Shown here one piece after another: positions 1-9,889 of a stretch of 64,000 bases of DNA; the stretch's first letter is position 1; each line of letters starts with the position of its first letter. The notes under the pieces are model-generated. The model had not been told where the DNA came from. It did not search any database and saw only the letters and a program-made list of their open reading frames with translations. Position numbers and translations under genes: made by a program. The DNA comes from an uncultured Lachnospiraceae bacterium (GTDB lineage Bacteria > Bacillota > Clostridia > Lachnospirales > Lachnospiraceae), in the NCBI GenBank assembly GCA_947564735.1, contig CANOEC010000021.1:1-64000 (forward strand), read 5' to 3'.

Positions 1-1307
1 TTGTAATAAAATAACTGTAAGATAATATCCCATACATTGATGCATTCTGCATCAAGCAAATTTGAATTTTTCCATACAGACATATAATAATTTTTTAAAT
101 TATTATATGTCATGCTATTTATATCTTCAAATAATTCTCTGTTATTCATGCATATATCTAAAATACTTGCATGCGATATCGTAATTCTATTTTCAGTATA
201 ATCAATCAACCTATACTCAGTTAAAACTTTTAAAGCATTCTTTTGATTTTTCTCTGAAAAGCCCCTTTGTGCCCAAAAATCAATTAGTTGTTCTTCCGAA
301 TATTTTTCATTAACATAAATTATAGTAAAAAGAAGCATAATTTCAATTTGGGAAAGACCCTGTATTAATTTTAGAGTTTCTCCTTCTTCGCCGTAAGATA
401 AATTACCATCATAGTTTAAAGTAAAGTCAATAACTTCTCTTAAATTTCCAGTTTCCAAATGGGCATAAAAGTTTTGTAAATCAGTATTAAAATTTTCTGA
501 TAGAATATTTGTTTCAAAATGGTTCTCAATAAAATCTGGCAAATAAGCAGAGTCTAAATCACATAGTTCCATTAGCTTTATTTCAACACCACAGTCAGCT
601 AGTAAATCCTTCATATTTTCTAAATCTTCCATAGAAGTATTTTCACTTAAAGTATATTCAAAAATATAGTAATTCTTTGCGGCCTTTGTGCTATCAATAC
701 AATTAATTATTTCATCAAAAGATTGCCGGTCAATATTTTGAAAATTTTCAATAATTATGACACAAGGAAGAGCACTTAGTACATAGACTATATAATGATA
801 TTGTATTTTCTTAGAAAGTAATGAATTTCCCGAAATAATATTGTTTAAATCAAAGAAACCAATATTAAAAAATTTCTGAATAAAATAAAATATTCCTGTA
901 AAAAGAACAGTAAACATATTAGCCCTTGTTGCCCATTGCTCTAAATAACAAGATATTAACTCCTTTTGTATGTTTTTATCTAACTTATTTTTGATATAGT
1001 ATTCCAGAGAATACCCTTCCCGTGATTTCAATGAACTATATACTTTTTTAAACAATAGACAGAAATATTCTCCCGCAAGAGTATTATTTCTTTTATTTTT
1101 ATTCAATGTTTTAATTCGGAAAGTATTCGAATGATCTAAGAATGCTATTACTTTTTCAGACAAGGTGCTTTTTCCTGTTGCAGTAGCAGAATATATAAAT
1201 CTAACTCTGCTTCCTGCGTTGCTCTCGATTTCATCTGCTATAGTTCTTGCTTCAACTTCTCTATCTACAATATAATCTTGTTTTCTTTTATATTTATTTT
1301 TCTTCAT
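1..1307 (-). CDS. Partial P-loop NTPase (STAND/AAA-like), C-terminus beyond window edge
   Basis: The minus strand stays open from the start codon at 1307 to the window edge, giving about 435 codons with no stop, so the C-terminus is missing. Near residues 40-48 there is a Walker A-type SATATGKST, and further on a hydrophobic strand ending in IIIEN looks like Walker B. The remainder is helical with alternating charged and hydrophobic stretches, as in regulatory ATPases of the STAND/AAA+ class. The start is either the ATG at 1307 or a GTG six bases upstream, the latter better spaced from an AAGG. It is strikingly AT-rich compared with the later glycan locus, which suits acquired DNA. The family is not recognised with certainty; the P-loop is directly seen, the class is inferred. 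Confidence 0.7.
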   Translation of the reverse strand, partial: MKKNKYKRKQDYIVDREVEARTIADEIESNAGSRVRFIYSATATGKSTLSEKVIAFLDHSNTFRIKTLNKNKRNNTLAGEYFCLLFKKVYSSLKSREGYSLEYYIKNKLDKNIQKELISCYLEQWATRANMFTVLFTGIFYFIQKFFNIGFFDLNNIISGNSLLSKKIQYHYIVYVLSALPCVIIIENFQNIDRQSFDEIINCIDSTKAAKNYYIFEYTLSENTSMEDLENMKDLLADCGVEIKLMELCDLDSAYLPDFIENHFETNILSENFNTDLQNFYAHLETGNLREVIDFTLNYDGNLSYGEEGETLKLIQGLSQIEIMLLFTIIYVNEKYSEEQLIDFWAQRGFSEKNQKNALKVLTEYRLIDYTENRITISHASILDICMNNRELFEDINSMTYNNLKNYYMSVWKNSNLLDAECINVWDIILQLFYY

Positions 1308-1718
1308 CTTCACTTTTTCATCCTTATATACATGCCCGATAATGGACATGCAGATCCGCCACCAAATAGCATAATTGCATTTACTTATTCGGATATCCAA
1401 CCGATAATAAACAATTATCAATCATTTTTCTCCCCAAAAAGCTATCAAAAATATTATAACATGTTTGTCGAAAAAGAACATCTATTTTTACAAAAATAGT
1501 TCTGACAGCTTAATTCTTTTATCTCCATCTAAGAGACAACTAGAAAATAGTAAACAACCATTATCCCTCCAGCATTCTAATCATTCATACCATACAATCC
1601 ACATATGTCCAAAAACCGCCGCTTTCTTTACAATGGCATCCCAAAACATAAAAGCCGTATCAGCCATGCATCCTGCCCCGGCAAGCCTTGAAGGACATTT
1701 ATTGACTTATCACGTTAT
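1308..1718. other. Intergenic, no convincing gene
   Basis: Short open frames on both strands have no good ribosome binding site or protein-like composition. I see no RNA gene or clear repeat here. Confidence 0.5.
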
Positions 1719-2412
1719 TCATTCCTTAAAATCATTTTCTCCGCCGTATCCCCGATACAGACTGCCTGATCCGAGAAATATCCTTTTTCGTGGAATTTTC
1801 CAAACTACATCCACCATACTTTCAATCCCGTTCCCTCTGATACCGCCCTTTCCGTTCTGGATGATACCATTCCAGATAAATTTTTCTGCCCCTTCCACCC
1901 TGTCCCCAAAGTATCCCAATGAATCTTCTCCCATAGTTCCCAACACTTTCCACTCCTGCAATACGGCACTATAAAAGACAGTCCTTTCCTAATCCCCGGT
2001 CTGCTGGCTGGGGTACATCCTGTCCTCCCCTTCCAGCACAAGCCGGACATACCACAGCCCCTTCTCAAAAAATGCTCTGGAAGATAACGGTTTATACCAT
2101 TCGATATATACAGATTGCAACGCAGCGAAATAAAGTACCCATCTACTGCAACTTTATTTCCAGTTAAATGCTGCAGCATCCAGTTATTTTACAGTTCCCC
2201 GACAAAATTATATACAATCCGGGGTTCTTTTCCTTTTCCACTACGTCCGACAGCTTTAGGAAACGCTTCCCTGTCTGGCCTCCCTCTGCCCTGTCCGAAT
2301 AAAAACCGGGAAAGGTATCGCCTATCTCCTGATTGCGCCCTGCAGGACTCTCATACTCCCTTTTAAGACCTGCCATACGCCCCATTTGATAGGTACACCA
2401 GACAAATGGCAC
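1719..2412 (-). pseudogene. Degraded accessory coding remnants
   Basis: Protein-like segments occur in different minus frames. One (2412-2164) contains GDTFPGFYSDRA and LKLSDVVEKEK. The next reads NLYISNGINRYLPEHF, shifts frame into GLWYVRLVLEGEDRMYPS and meets a stop. A third piece (from 1961) reads MGEDSLGYFGD and FIWNGIIQN. The order and composition suggest one or two genes broken by frameshifts and stops. I do not recognise the parent protein. It lies downstream of the broken radical SAM gene and shares its decayed state, so I infer it belongs to the same eroded integrative-element block. Confidence 0.45.
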
Positions 2413-2558
2413 AAACCATATCGAATTTAAGGAGGAGGCTTATAAATGCATCCAGTCATGAATTGCCCGTCTACTACCGAACCTTATCTTATTTTTAATC
2501 TTCTTTTGTTACTTTGCAATAAGCCGGTCAGATGCCTCCAAGGCTTTACCACGGCAGC

Positions 2559-3343
2559 TCACGGTCTGTACTCCTCAAATTTCCTGCATGCCTTGAATAT
2601 TCTCCTGTCGCATACCCATCTCTGGAGATGCCGCAGGACATGACCCTTTGAAAGGAGTGCTTTATTGTAGAGCATCACATATGGGCTGTACCCATGGTCG
2701 CGGAGTGTATAGATCCTGTCCAGATCCTGTTCGATCGTTGTATCATAGCCGCAGAGTACGTACACCGTCATCTTAGAGTAGCCCCATCCGGTCACTTCCC
2801 TGAACTCCTTAAACTTCTGCACGATCGAATCTTTGTCAGAATACCGGTCCCATGCAAAGTGCACCTGCCTGACTTTCATTTCCATCAGCATTTCCGTCTT
2901 CTTCCTATTCATCAGCCGTATATCAAGTCCCTGGGAAAAATCAATCCACGCCCTGCTTTCCACAAGCTGGATAAACAGCTCCTCCCAGTCCGGGCATGCA
3001 GTGATATTCGGGTCGAGCAGTACCACATGTATGCTGTTTCCCGTACTTCCGGAATCCTGTTTTCATATAAGGAATAATCCGGATAAATTGTCTCTATCCC
3101 ATCCGGCAGGGGCATGTCGCGCCTGCCGTCATACACTTCTTTCCCGCCCGGCAGTTTTATGCTGTAACCGCTGCCGCCTTTGATGACCTGTCCGGCATTG
3201 ATCCCATACGGGTAATCCGGTGAAAAACTGAATATCTTTGAGACGTATACGATATCCAGCGGGGTACCCGGAAAGCCATGCACGACCGGCATGTACCACT
3301 CCACGCTGTCACCCTTTGCCTTATGCCACGCCGATAATTTCAT
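2559..3343 (-). pseudogene. Radical SAM protein gene, internal deletion removing the FeS motif
   Basis: The N-terminal part (from 3343) opens MKLSAWHKAKGDSVEWY and contains FPGTPLDIVYVSKIFSF, then runs to EVRETAY. The C-terminal part (from about 3026, another frame) begins VLLDPNITACPDWEE and continues through IDFSQGLDIRLM and a natural-looking end at 2559. Both halves match the order expected in a radical SAM family common in conjugative elements of Firmicutes, but the stretch that should carry the Cx3Cx2C cluster between them is absent and the junction at about 3020-3030 changes frame. The product therefore cannot bind the SAM-cleaving cluster. The family assignment rests on recalled sequence resemblance; the broken frame is directly seen. 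Confidence 0.6.
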
Positions 3344-3530
3344 TCATGGTAAATTGGGAAAATGATGCCCGTCTGCATCGATCAGTCCTATCCGCATGAT
3401 TCCTGTACCCCGTATGCATTGCGATATTCTTCCAGTTCTGTTGTAGAGCCGGATATCCCACCACATATTTTATTATTTTTGTTTCTGCATCCAAAGGCAA
3501 ATCCATCTGGAAATAGTAAGCATTCTGCAC
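3321..3530 (-). pseudogene. Remnant of small sigma-like gene, copy 1
   Basis: The minus strand reads LPLDAETKIIKYVVGYPALQ followed by QNWKNIAMHTGYRNHADRTD, then loses similarity. The same residues, with a stop in the middle, recur at about 11815-11940, where a helix-turn-helix C-terminal half is still present. Here the HTH half is gone. I interpret it as the N-terminal fragment of a small element-borne regulator whose second copy lies at 11590-11960. Confidence 0.5.
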
Positions 3531-3838
3531 ATATATGCCGGCAGGGGCAGTGATACCACCGGCACCGGCTTATCATTAGTACTGACAGGCAGTGTGCATG
3601 CTGCCATGACGGATTCATGTTGTGCACAAATATAGCCTGCCGCTGCCTATGGTATTTTCCGTTATTTCCGCACAGCAATCCTGCGGTGTGCCCATGCGTG
3701 TAAAATGCTAAAGGGCAGGTGTTTTTGACGGGTGGATGACGGGCGGATGCAGGATCTGCATATTGAAATTTATCCATCCAAATATTATACTTTTTCATTA
3801 TATGTATAGTACAAGCTTGAGACAAGGTGATGGGGCAT

Positions 3839-5677
3839 ATGCAAAAGATATTGTTATGGATATGGAATAATATTTCAAATATTGATTCACTGACAGCTCT
3901 AATAAAGTTTTTAGTCAGAATCGCTGTTATTTTCATCGGGATGATTACCGGGTTTGTACGTTTAAAACTGAGATGTAACCGGTATAAATTCCTTAATATA
4001 CCCATAGACCGGGCGACAAGGCAATCCATGAAATATTATATCCCGACAAGAGGACAGCTGACAGATCCCAGTGCGGGGAAGGAATATACAAAAAACGATT
4101 CATTCAATCTGACGGATTTGTTCCTTGAGCATATATTTCCAAAATCCGATGAACAATATTTTATCATCCTGGCAGATTCCGGAATGGGTAAAACAACATT
4201 CCTGCTAAATCTGTTTTTGAAATACTATAAAAAAATACGGTGGAAGTACGACATTGTCCTAATACCGCTTTCTTTTGAAAATGCAATGGAAATGATTAAT
4301 AAAATAGAAAATAAGCCTTCTACCATACTTCTTTTGGACGGGCTGGATGAAGACAGACATGCAATGGACGATTATATCAGACGCCGGAAAGAAATCTGTG
4401 ATGCGACAGAACTTTTCTATAAAGTGGTCATTACCTGCCGCACACAATTTTTCCCTGATGGCAAAAGTGAACCCCGTAAAACGGATAAAATCCGGTATGG
4501 CACTGGTAAAAAGAGCAATGATTTTAAAAAATACTATCTTTCCCCGTTTTGTGAAAAGGAAATTGACAGATATCTGAAGAAAAAATATAAAGGTCTGTCT
4601 GCAGGGCGAAAGATCGAAAAGTCGAAAATGATAATCAATAATTGTCCCGACCTGATGATACGTCCCATGCTGCTTGGATATATTGATGACCTGCTTGAAG
4701 ACAGTACAAAACAGTATAGCACGGCATATGAAATATATAGTGCACTGGTGTCCAAGTGGATCGAACGGGAAGCTGTTGACCATGATATATTATATGAGTT
4801 CTCAAACAAAATAGCCGGACAGATGTATGCTGACAGGACTATATATATCTCCCCGGCGGATATTGAAAAATTATGTAAAAAATACGGGATCAACCTGAAA
4901 CCCATTGAAGCAAGGTCCAAGTCGCTGTTAAACAGGAATGTTAATGGTGATTACAAGTTTGCGCATAAAAGCATATTGGAATTTTTTATTGCAAACCAGA
5001 TATACGAAAACTGGTCACCCGAAAATCCTGTCCCATGGGATGAAGTCAGGCAGCATGAAATGGTAAAACGGTTCTTGAAAGAGAAATGTTTACCATTTTG
5101 GATAAATTTACAGGAAACTCCCCATTTAAATGTCTCCTTTCATCTTTTTGTTTCCTGTGCAATGCATGGGACAGGCTTTTCAAACAGGAGGATATCAGAC
5201 TGTGAATTTATCGACTGCGATTTTTCAGGAAGTGATTTTACGGGCACTGTATTTTCCAGCGTCAGATTTGTTAATGCTGATTTTAGCAGGGCTAATTTAG
5301 CGGGAATCGATTTAAATAACTATGATTTAAGCGGAGCGAGGTTTGAGCACGCATGTCTGAAAAATGCAAAATTAAGAGGCAGTAACTTAAATGGTGCTGA
5401 TTTATCCTATGCGGACTTAACTGGCGCCGATTTAGAAGGCGCCAATTTCGAAAGCGTCAATTTGAAATACACAGATTTTAGTAATGCCAATTTAAAAGGA
5501 ATCCGTCTAAAAAATTCAGATTTAAACTTTGCTAATTTAGAAGGGACAGGCGTAACATCGTTTTTCTTTTGTATATCACATGGAGCTAGAAAGGTGTGGA
5601 ATATACCCTTCTCTGACGGCGATGGTCTGGTGCTAATGAATGCTACAGATGACAGAAGATATAGACATAAAGAATAA
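3839..5677 (+). CDS. Membrane-anchored NACHT-type NTPase with pentapeptide repeats
   Basis: The protein has about 612 residues. Numbered from the upstream GTG at 3827, a hydrophobic segment at about 24-46 is a likely membrane anchor, Walker A is ADSGMGKTT (116-124), Walker B is ILLLDGLDED (167-176), a sensor-like TCRTQFFP lies near 203, and FAHKSILEFF (378-387) matches the winged-helix signature of NACHT proteins. Residues about 455-573 are pentapeptide repeats of A(D/N)L(S/K)xA type, forming a probable beta-helix sensor or ligand domain. Three in-frame starts exist (GTG 3827, ATG 3830, ATG 3839); 3839 best fits the AAGGTGATG spacing. Bacterial NACHT proteins are an established group of antiviral NLR-like factors; a role here in defence is inference. 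It points away from the minus-strand pore operon beyond it and shares the island. Confidence 0.82.
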   Translation: MQKILLWIWNNISNIDSLTALIKFLVRIAVIFIGMITGFVRLKLRCNRYKFLNIPIDRATRQSMKYYIPTRGQLTDPSAGKEYTKNDSFNLTDLFLEHIFPKSDEQYFIILADSGMGKTTFLLNLFLKYYKKIRWKYDIVLIPLSFENAMEMINKIENKPSTILLLDGLDEDRHAMDDYIRRRKEICDATELFYKVVITCRTQFFPDGKSEPRKTDKIRYGTGKKSNDFKKYYLSPFCEKEIDRYLKKKYKGLSAGRKIEKSKMIINNCPDLMIRPMLLGYIDDLLEDSTKQYSTAYEIYSALVSKWIEREAVDHDILYEFSNKIAGQMYADRTIYISPADIEKLCKKYGINLKPIEARSKSLLNRNVNGDYKFAHKSILEFFIANQIYENWSPENPVPWDEVRQHEMVKRFLKEKCLPFWINLQETPHLNVSFHLFVSCAMHGTGFSNRRISDCEFIDCDFSGSDFTGTVFSSVRFVNADFSRANLAGIDLNNYDLSGARFEHACLKNAKLRGSNLNGADLSYADLTGADLEGANFESVNLKYTDFSNANLKGIRLKNSDLNFANLEGTGVTSFFFCISHGARKVWNIPFSDGDGLVLMNATDDRRYRHKE

Positions 5678-6439
5678 GGTTATACCCTGCTGGAAGTATT
5701 TGACAAATATCTCCCTGCATCTGTATACCCTGTTTTTCAACGCAGTTGCTGTTGTGAACGTTAATCTTGTACTTGTATCAGAACAGTTGCCATGCGGTTT
5801 GCATTTTTCCTTCCTCCCCTGTGCTTTTCTTCCATCGGATTTTTTCCAGCTCCCCTCGTCTTAAACTTATCCTGCATCTGCCAGAGGATATACGGCTCCG
5901 CAAACACTACATTTACTCTGCCTGCGCAGTTCCCCATTGTATTGGAATAGCCGTGGTAACAGGTAAAACAAGCGGGTGCGTTTGATGGCAGCCGCGCACC
6001 ACCATTGAAAAAAGGATATCCCAACCCATACCGGAAAAGGCAAGCCACCGGAAGGAGCCTTGGCACACGTTATGAAAGAGATTCAGTTATGGGATGGAGT
6101 GAAAATAGTTTACATCCTGAAAATGCAGGAAACAGACAAATTGTTCAAAAAGAAATAATACCAGAAAGCAATATCCATAGGGCATACGTTCCCATACATC
6201 AGCAGAAAGCTCCTGACAGCACAGAAAAATCAGGGCAGAAAAAGATGCGCAGGAAAATTATTATTATCGGAATTATCAGAAGGAATTAGATATTGTCCGT
6301 ACCAATATCTACATCCCATCAAACAGACTCACTCCATACCATTGGGCAACAGCAAGCCCCGGCATCTATGCAAAACAAAAACGGCATGCACAACATAGTT
6401 TATAATATATAGGGAGCATTTTACTCTTTGCACCGTTTC
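5678..6439. other. Intergenic, possible eroded sequence
   Basis: No intact gene is convincing. A plus-strand stretch near 6071-6160 reads MKEIQLWDGVKIVYILKMQE before a stop, and a minus-strand stretch near 5840-5940 contains VVFAEPYILWQMQDKFK. Both look like protein fragments, unrecognised and too short to assign. Confidence 0.4.
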
Positions 6440-6634
6440 CTACTGCTGCTCATACATCTGGATGGTTTGTAATATCTCATCTTTTGTTTCCTTATCAGGA
6501 AAGACCGATGTCATATAATAATTGATTGGCAGCTGTGATAATGGCACTATTTGCGATGAAGTTCTCCCCTTTAAATTACCAAAAAATATAAATTTACCTA
6601 ATTTTCTTAAACTCCTATTTAACTTTCGTAACAT
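6440..6634 (-). CDS. Small basic protein, unrecognised
   Basis: A 64-residue product starting MLRKLNRSLRKLGKF, rich in Lys and Arg at the N-terminus, then a polar tail with YYMTSVFPDKETKDEILQTI. The ATG at 6634 is preceded by AAGGGAG at a good distance; longer in-frame starts up to 6688 lack such a site. It overlaps the end of the upstream two-TM/GAF gene by 20 bases, which indicates translational coupling in the same transcript. I do not recognise a family. The basic, amphipathic N-terminus could bind membrane or nucleic acid, but this is speculation. Confidence 0.5.
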   Translation of the reverse strand: MLRKLNRSLRKLGKFIFFGNLKGRTSSQIVPLSQLPINYYMTSVFPDKETKDEILQTIQMYEQQ

Positions 6635-7670
6635 TTTCATTCTCTCCCTTAACATTTTTTGTGTTTCTTTTCCTAGATGCATATCCATTCTTACATTTCT
6701 GAAGATAAAAATTATATTTATTCATTATTACATAAATCACTGCTGCAAAAGATTTTGCAATCTGAATAAATTGTTCTTCATATTCTGGTATAAATGCATG
6801 CGTTGACTTAGTATCGATACACAAAAAGCCAACTATGTGATAGTCAAAAGAATCACTAGGTTCTGTAAAATGCAGATGGGAATGCGCTATCCTTATAGGG
6901 ACCACTATGGCTGCACGGTAAAAATCCCAATAATTTTCTGATGTATTTTCATATTTTTGCTGATGTTTCCTTAACTTCTCATCAAACAGATGGATATCCT
7001 GTTCATAAAAGTATTGCTTATTATAAAAGTCAGGCGGTGATATAATGTATGAAAAATCTGTATTTTTGCTAATCAAAACTGCCTGATTATGGGATGCATC
7101 TTCTCTCTGCTTTGAAATATTTTTAGACCTGACAAACGTATAAACCGTGGCATTTTCTTTGTCTATTCTATCAAAATTTATATTTTCATTATCCTTGCCA
7201 ATAAGCTTAATACAGGCATTCATATCTTTTCCTGTATATGCTTTATATATATTGCATAATTTGTCTAGCATATCAATTAAATATTCACGGGTAATCCTTG
7301 TTAAAAATTCCTTATTTAAATCTTTATCTTTATGATATTTCAATATATCAAAATAGAAATTCCTAAAATCATGCAAAATACTATAGTAACTGGCCGCATC
7401 ACTTCCGAGTCTAGTCCACAGACTCGATTTATATTGTTTCATTTTTGCCCTCATAAACATCATAATTATTATTAAAAGTATGCATATTAACCACGGCAAA
7501 TCAATTGGAATTTGTGGAACTATTTGGGATACAACTCTAATTAGTAATTGTGCACCGCCATACACAATACCGATCAGCGACACCAATGATGTTATAAATG
7601 CCAAAACCTCTTGTAACCAATTAGGAACTTTTTCCCAAAACGTCCTTAAATGTAAATAAATCTTTTTCAT
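6615..7670 (-). CDS. Two-TM membrane protein with GAF-like sensory domain
   Basis: About 351 residues from the ATG at 7670. Two hydrophobic segments at about 22-46 and 58-74 form an N-terminal membrane hairpin. A helical linker follows, then residues about 145-320 have the GAF fold pattern, with AAIVVPIRI, HIVGFLCIDTKSTHAF and a final helix FIQIAKSFAAVIYVIMNKY. GAF domains bind small molecules, often cyclic nucleotides or haem; no ligand residues can be assigned here. An earlier in-frame start at 7709 exists but has no clear ribosome site. It lies about 290 bases downstream of the 147-residue TM gene on the same strand and is followed by an overlapping small gene. Membrane location is predicted directly from composition; function is unknown. 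Confidence 0.7.
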   Translation of the reverse strand: MKKIYLHLRTFWEKVPNWLQEVLAFITSLVSLIGIVYGGAQLLIRVVSQIVPQIPIDLPWLICILLIIIMMFMRAKMKQYKSSLWTRLGSDAASYYSILHDFRNFYFDILKYHKDKDLNKEFLTRITREYLIDMLDKLCNIYKAYTGKDMNACIKLIGKDNENINFDRIDKENATVYTFVRSKNISKQREDASHNQAVLISKNTDFSYIISPPDFYNKQYFYEQDIHLFDEKLRKHQQKYENTSENYWDFYRAAIVVPIRIAHSHLHFTEPSDSFDYHIVGFLCIDTKSTHAFIPEYEEQFIQIAKSFAAVIYVIMNKYNFYLQKCKNGYASRKRNTKNVKGENENVTKVK

Positions 7671-7962
7671 TTGTATCACCAGTTTAATCATCCATCCCGA
7701 TGCAATCACCCAAGCCTTTTGTCCATGCCCTAAGTTTCCCGCTCTCTGCGCCTGCCTATTAGCCTTACTCAGCCAGACAAACGGCAGGGTTTGGATGCAT
7801 CACTGTTTCTCTTTCTACATATGTTCAAATTTTATGGACTATTATAACACATTATAAAAAATGATGAAGCAAAAATTTTATTCAAGCAAAAATCTCCATA
7901 CATATAGCCCTTATGTTCATCCTCCATGTCACAAGGGCTGTAAATATAGCAAACATACGGAT

Positions 7963-8406
7963 TTACTTTTTCGGTTCTTTTTCATACTTTTCTTCAAAAT
8001 ACCTGCACCACGCATTTATGCCCATTTTAACTATACCCAGCACGATTAAATTTGTGATGCCTGTTACAATGAACACATCCATGTTATACATATTAGCCAT
8101 GTCTGTTGCAATAGTACTAATAAGCGATGATGTTAATATCTCCGCTTTCCCTCTGTTTTTTTCTGAAGATAGAAATTGATATAATTCATTCCCCAAAAAA
8201 TATGTGATTTTTATATCACTCTTTGAGGAAGCAAATGAATTTCCCTGACGCAGTACATCAATGGCAAAATAATCCACTATCTCCATATATGCGTCTTCCG
8301 AAAATGTTTCATTTCTTACCACTTGGCGCCATTCATTAAGTTTAAATACGTTCACATTATATTTTTCTAAAAATATTGCGCATTCTGCCATTAATTCCTT
8401 TTCCAT
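7963..8406 (-). CDS. Small protein with one C-terminal TM segment
   Basis: A 147-residue protein, mostly polar and helical up to about 105, then a hydrophobic span at about 111-129 (VFIVTGITNLIVLGIVKMG) and a charged tail EEKYEKEPKK. This is the arrangement of a tail-anchored or single-pass protein with a cytoplasmic N-terminal domain. It begins 10 bases after the stop of the HExxH gene, so the two are surely co-transcribed. The tight spacing suggests an accessory or inhibitor partner for the upstream metallopeptidase-like or pore-like proteins; that is inference. No known family recognised. Confidence 0.7.
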   Translation of the reverse strand: MEKELMAECAIFLEKYNVNVFKLNEWRQVVRNETFSEDAYMEIVDYFAIDVLRQGNSFASSKSDIKITYFLGNELYQFLSSEKNRGKAEILTSSLISTIATDMANMYNMDVFIVTGITNLIVLGIVKMGINAWCRYFEEKYEKEPKK

Positions 8407-8416
8407 TTCAATTCTC

Positions 8417-9868
8417 CTAATATGTCATGATATTATCCAAGAACTCCTGCTTCGATCCCATGCCGCATTTTACCTGTGAAGCATATAATACGATATTATA
8501 AAATATTTTCCAATCATCAATATTTCTACAAAAAATGCCATCTATACAGTCCGTATCCTCAAATTCCACCATTTTATAGAAGCCTGCCTCGATGTCTTCC
8601 CGCACATAATCCAAATTGATCATGCTTTGACATGTAAAAAACACGTCATCATCCTTCCCCATGACAAAAACAAAAAAAGCTCCATGATTCAATCTATAGA
8701 GAAAAATATGTTTAGAGCTTGTACAATATGGTTCAATATAGCTTTTAAATTCAGAATACCTGTTTTTTAACTGATAAAATAATCTCCGTCTGAATACCTT
8801 TTTCCAATATCCCTTTACACTATTTATATCGTCAAAATAGAAAACCATTCCGCATTTATCTGACCATTGACCATTTGATACATCTTTTCTATTAGAAACC
8901 ATACTATACATCTTGCCCTGCAGGGTATCCGTTAACTCCAATAAAGTATCCTCTCCATAATCATATATCGTTGCCACGGAAATATTCTTCTGCTCAATAA
9001 GTTCTATGTCACTTTCCAACGCTTCAAATACATATTTCTGAGTAAGGCAGTCTGGCAAAATTGCTTCATGAAACTGTCGCTCAAAATTATCTTTCCTTTT
9101 TAAATTATAGCCCAGTTGAATTCCATTCTTCAATAAATTTTCGACATTTCTTTCAAGCAATCCGGTTGAAAAGCTGTTTTGCCTAAACTGTTCCATCAAA
9201 TTTTCCAGAAATGAAACTACATTATCAGTTGACCATTCGTCCTGCATGATATTACCGTGTGCAATAATATCTTCATCCGAAATATCCACATCTTTACCGG
9301 AAAGCATCAATCCTTTTAAAGCCTGTAATATCTTTTCTAACCTGAAATCAGGATAGCATCCTTTCCCCTCTGAAAGAAAAAAATGTAACAAGTTTTCGGC
9401 TGAACTCCAGCAAGATGCTTCTGTATATTTCGTTATGTCAATGTTCATTGCTAACGTAAATATTCTGTCAATTAAATTACTTTTCTCTGCAATATCCATA
9501 TTTAAACTCATCAGAAAATCCAGTTCCTGAAACTGGTACTGCAGGTAATATTGCTGCTCCCTGAATTTACCATAAAACCCATCATATAAATCCGGTCTCT
9601 GTGACTCTGCGAAAATAAGTTCACTGCACATTGCATAGCACTCATTTGTACGTTCAGAGGCATCATGCAATACCTTGCCTATTTCGTACAGCTTTCCCAT
9701 ACCCGGTTCTTCGCTGATCTGTTTTACCAGAAAACTCAGTATTCCAAACAGAGTATTTTTTGCCAGCCCCCAATGTGCCATTTCATGGACATATACGTTT
9801 ATCTCCCCATATGCATTATTACAGTCAATTTTTACAATATCATCAAAATCATATGTACCCTGCAGCAT
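8417..9868 (-). CDS. Putative zinc metallopeptidase (HExxH) of unknown family
   Basis: A 483-residue protein without signal peptide or clear TM. Residues 28-32 are HEMAH within NVYVHEMAHWGLAKNT, a fit to the HExxH zinc-binding helix. About 44 residues later ERTNECYAMCSELIFAE offers acidic residues (E76, E83) for the third gluzincin ligand. The rest, about 400 residues, is a unique helical then mixed domain with no recognised motif. It starts 21 bases after the stop of the pore-like gene and ends 10 bases before the small TM gene. The motif near the N-terminus and the operon context make a protease acting on the pore-like protein or another partner plausible, but chance HExxH matches occur and activity is unproven. 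Confidence 0.65.
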   Translation of the reverse strand: MLQGTYDFDDIVKIDCNNAYGEINVYVHEMAHWGLAKNTLFGILSFLVKQISEEPGMGKLYEIGKVLHDASERTNECYAMCSELIFAESQRPDLYDGFYGKFREQQYYLQYQFQELDFLMSLNMDIAEKSNLIDRIFTLAMNIDITKYTEASCWSSAENLLHFFLSEGKGCYPDFRLEKILQALKGLMLSGKDVDISDEDIIAHGNIMQDEWSTDNVVSFLENLMEQFRQNSFSTGLLERNVENLLKNGIQLGYNLKRKDNFERQFHEAILPDCLTQKYVFEALESDIELIEQKNISVATIYDYGEDTLLELTDTLQGKMYSMVSNRKDVSNGQWSDKCGMVFYFDDINSVKGYWKKVFRRRLFYQLKNRYSEFKSYIEPYCTSSKHIFLYRLNHGAFFVFVMGKDDDVFFTCQSMINLDYVREDIEAGFYKMVEFEDTDCIDGIFCRNIDDWKIFYNIVLYASQVKCGMGSKQEFLDNIMTY

Positions 9869-9889
9869 TTTTTCTCCAATCTGTCTCCA

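Noticed and set aside
1465-1974. 169-codon plus-strand frame
   Set aside because: Composition is not protein-like and it lies antisense to decayed minus-strand segments.
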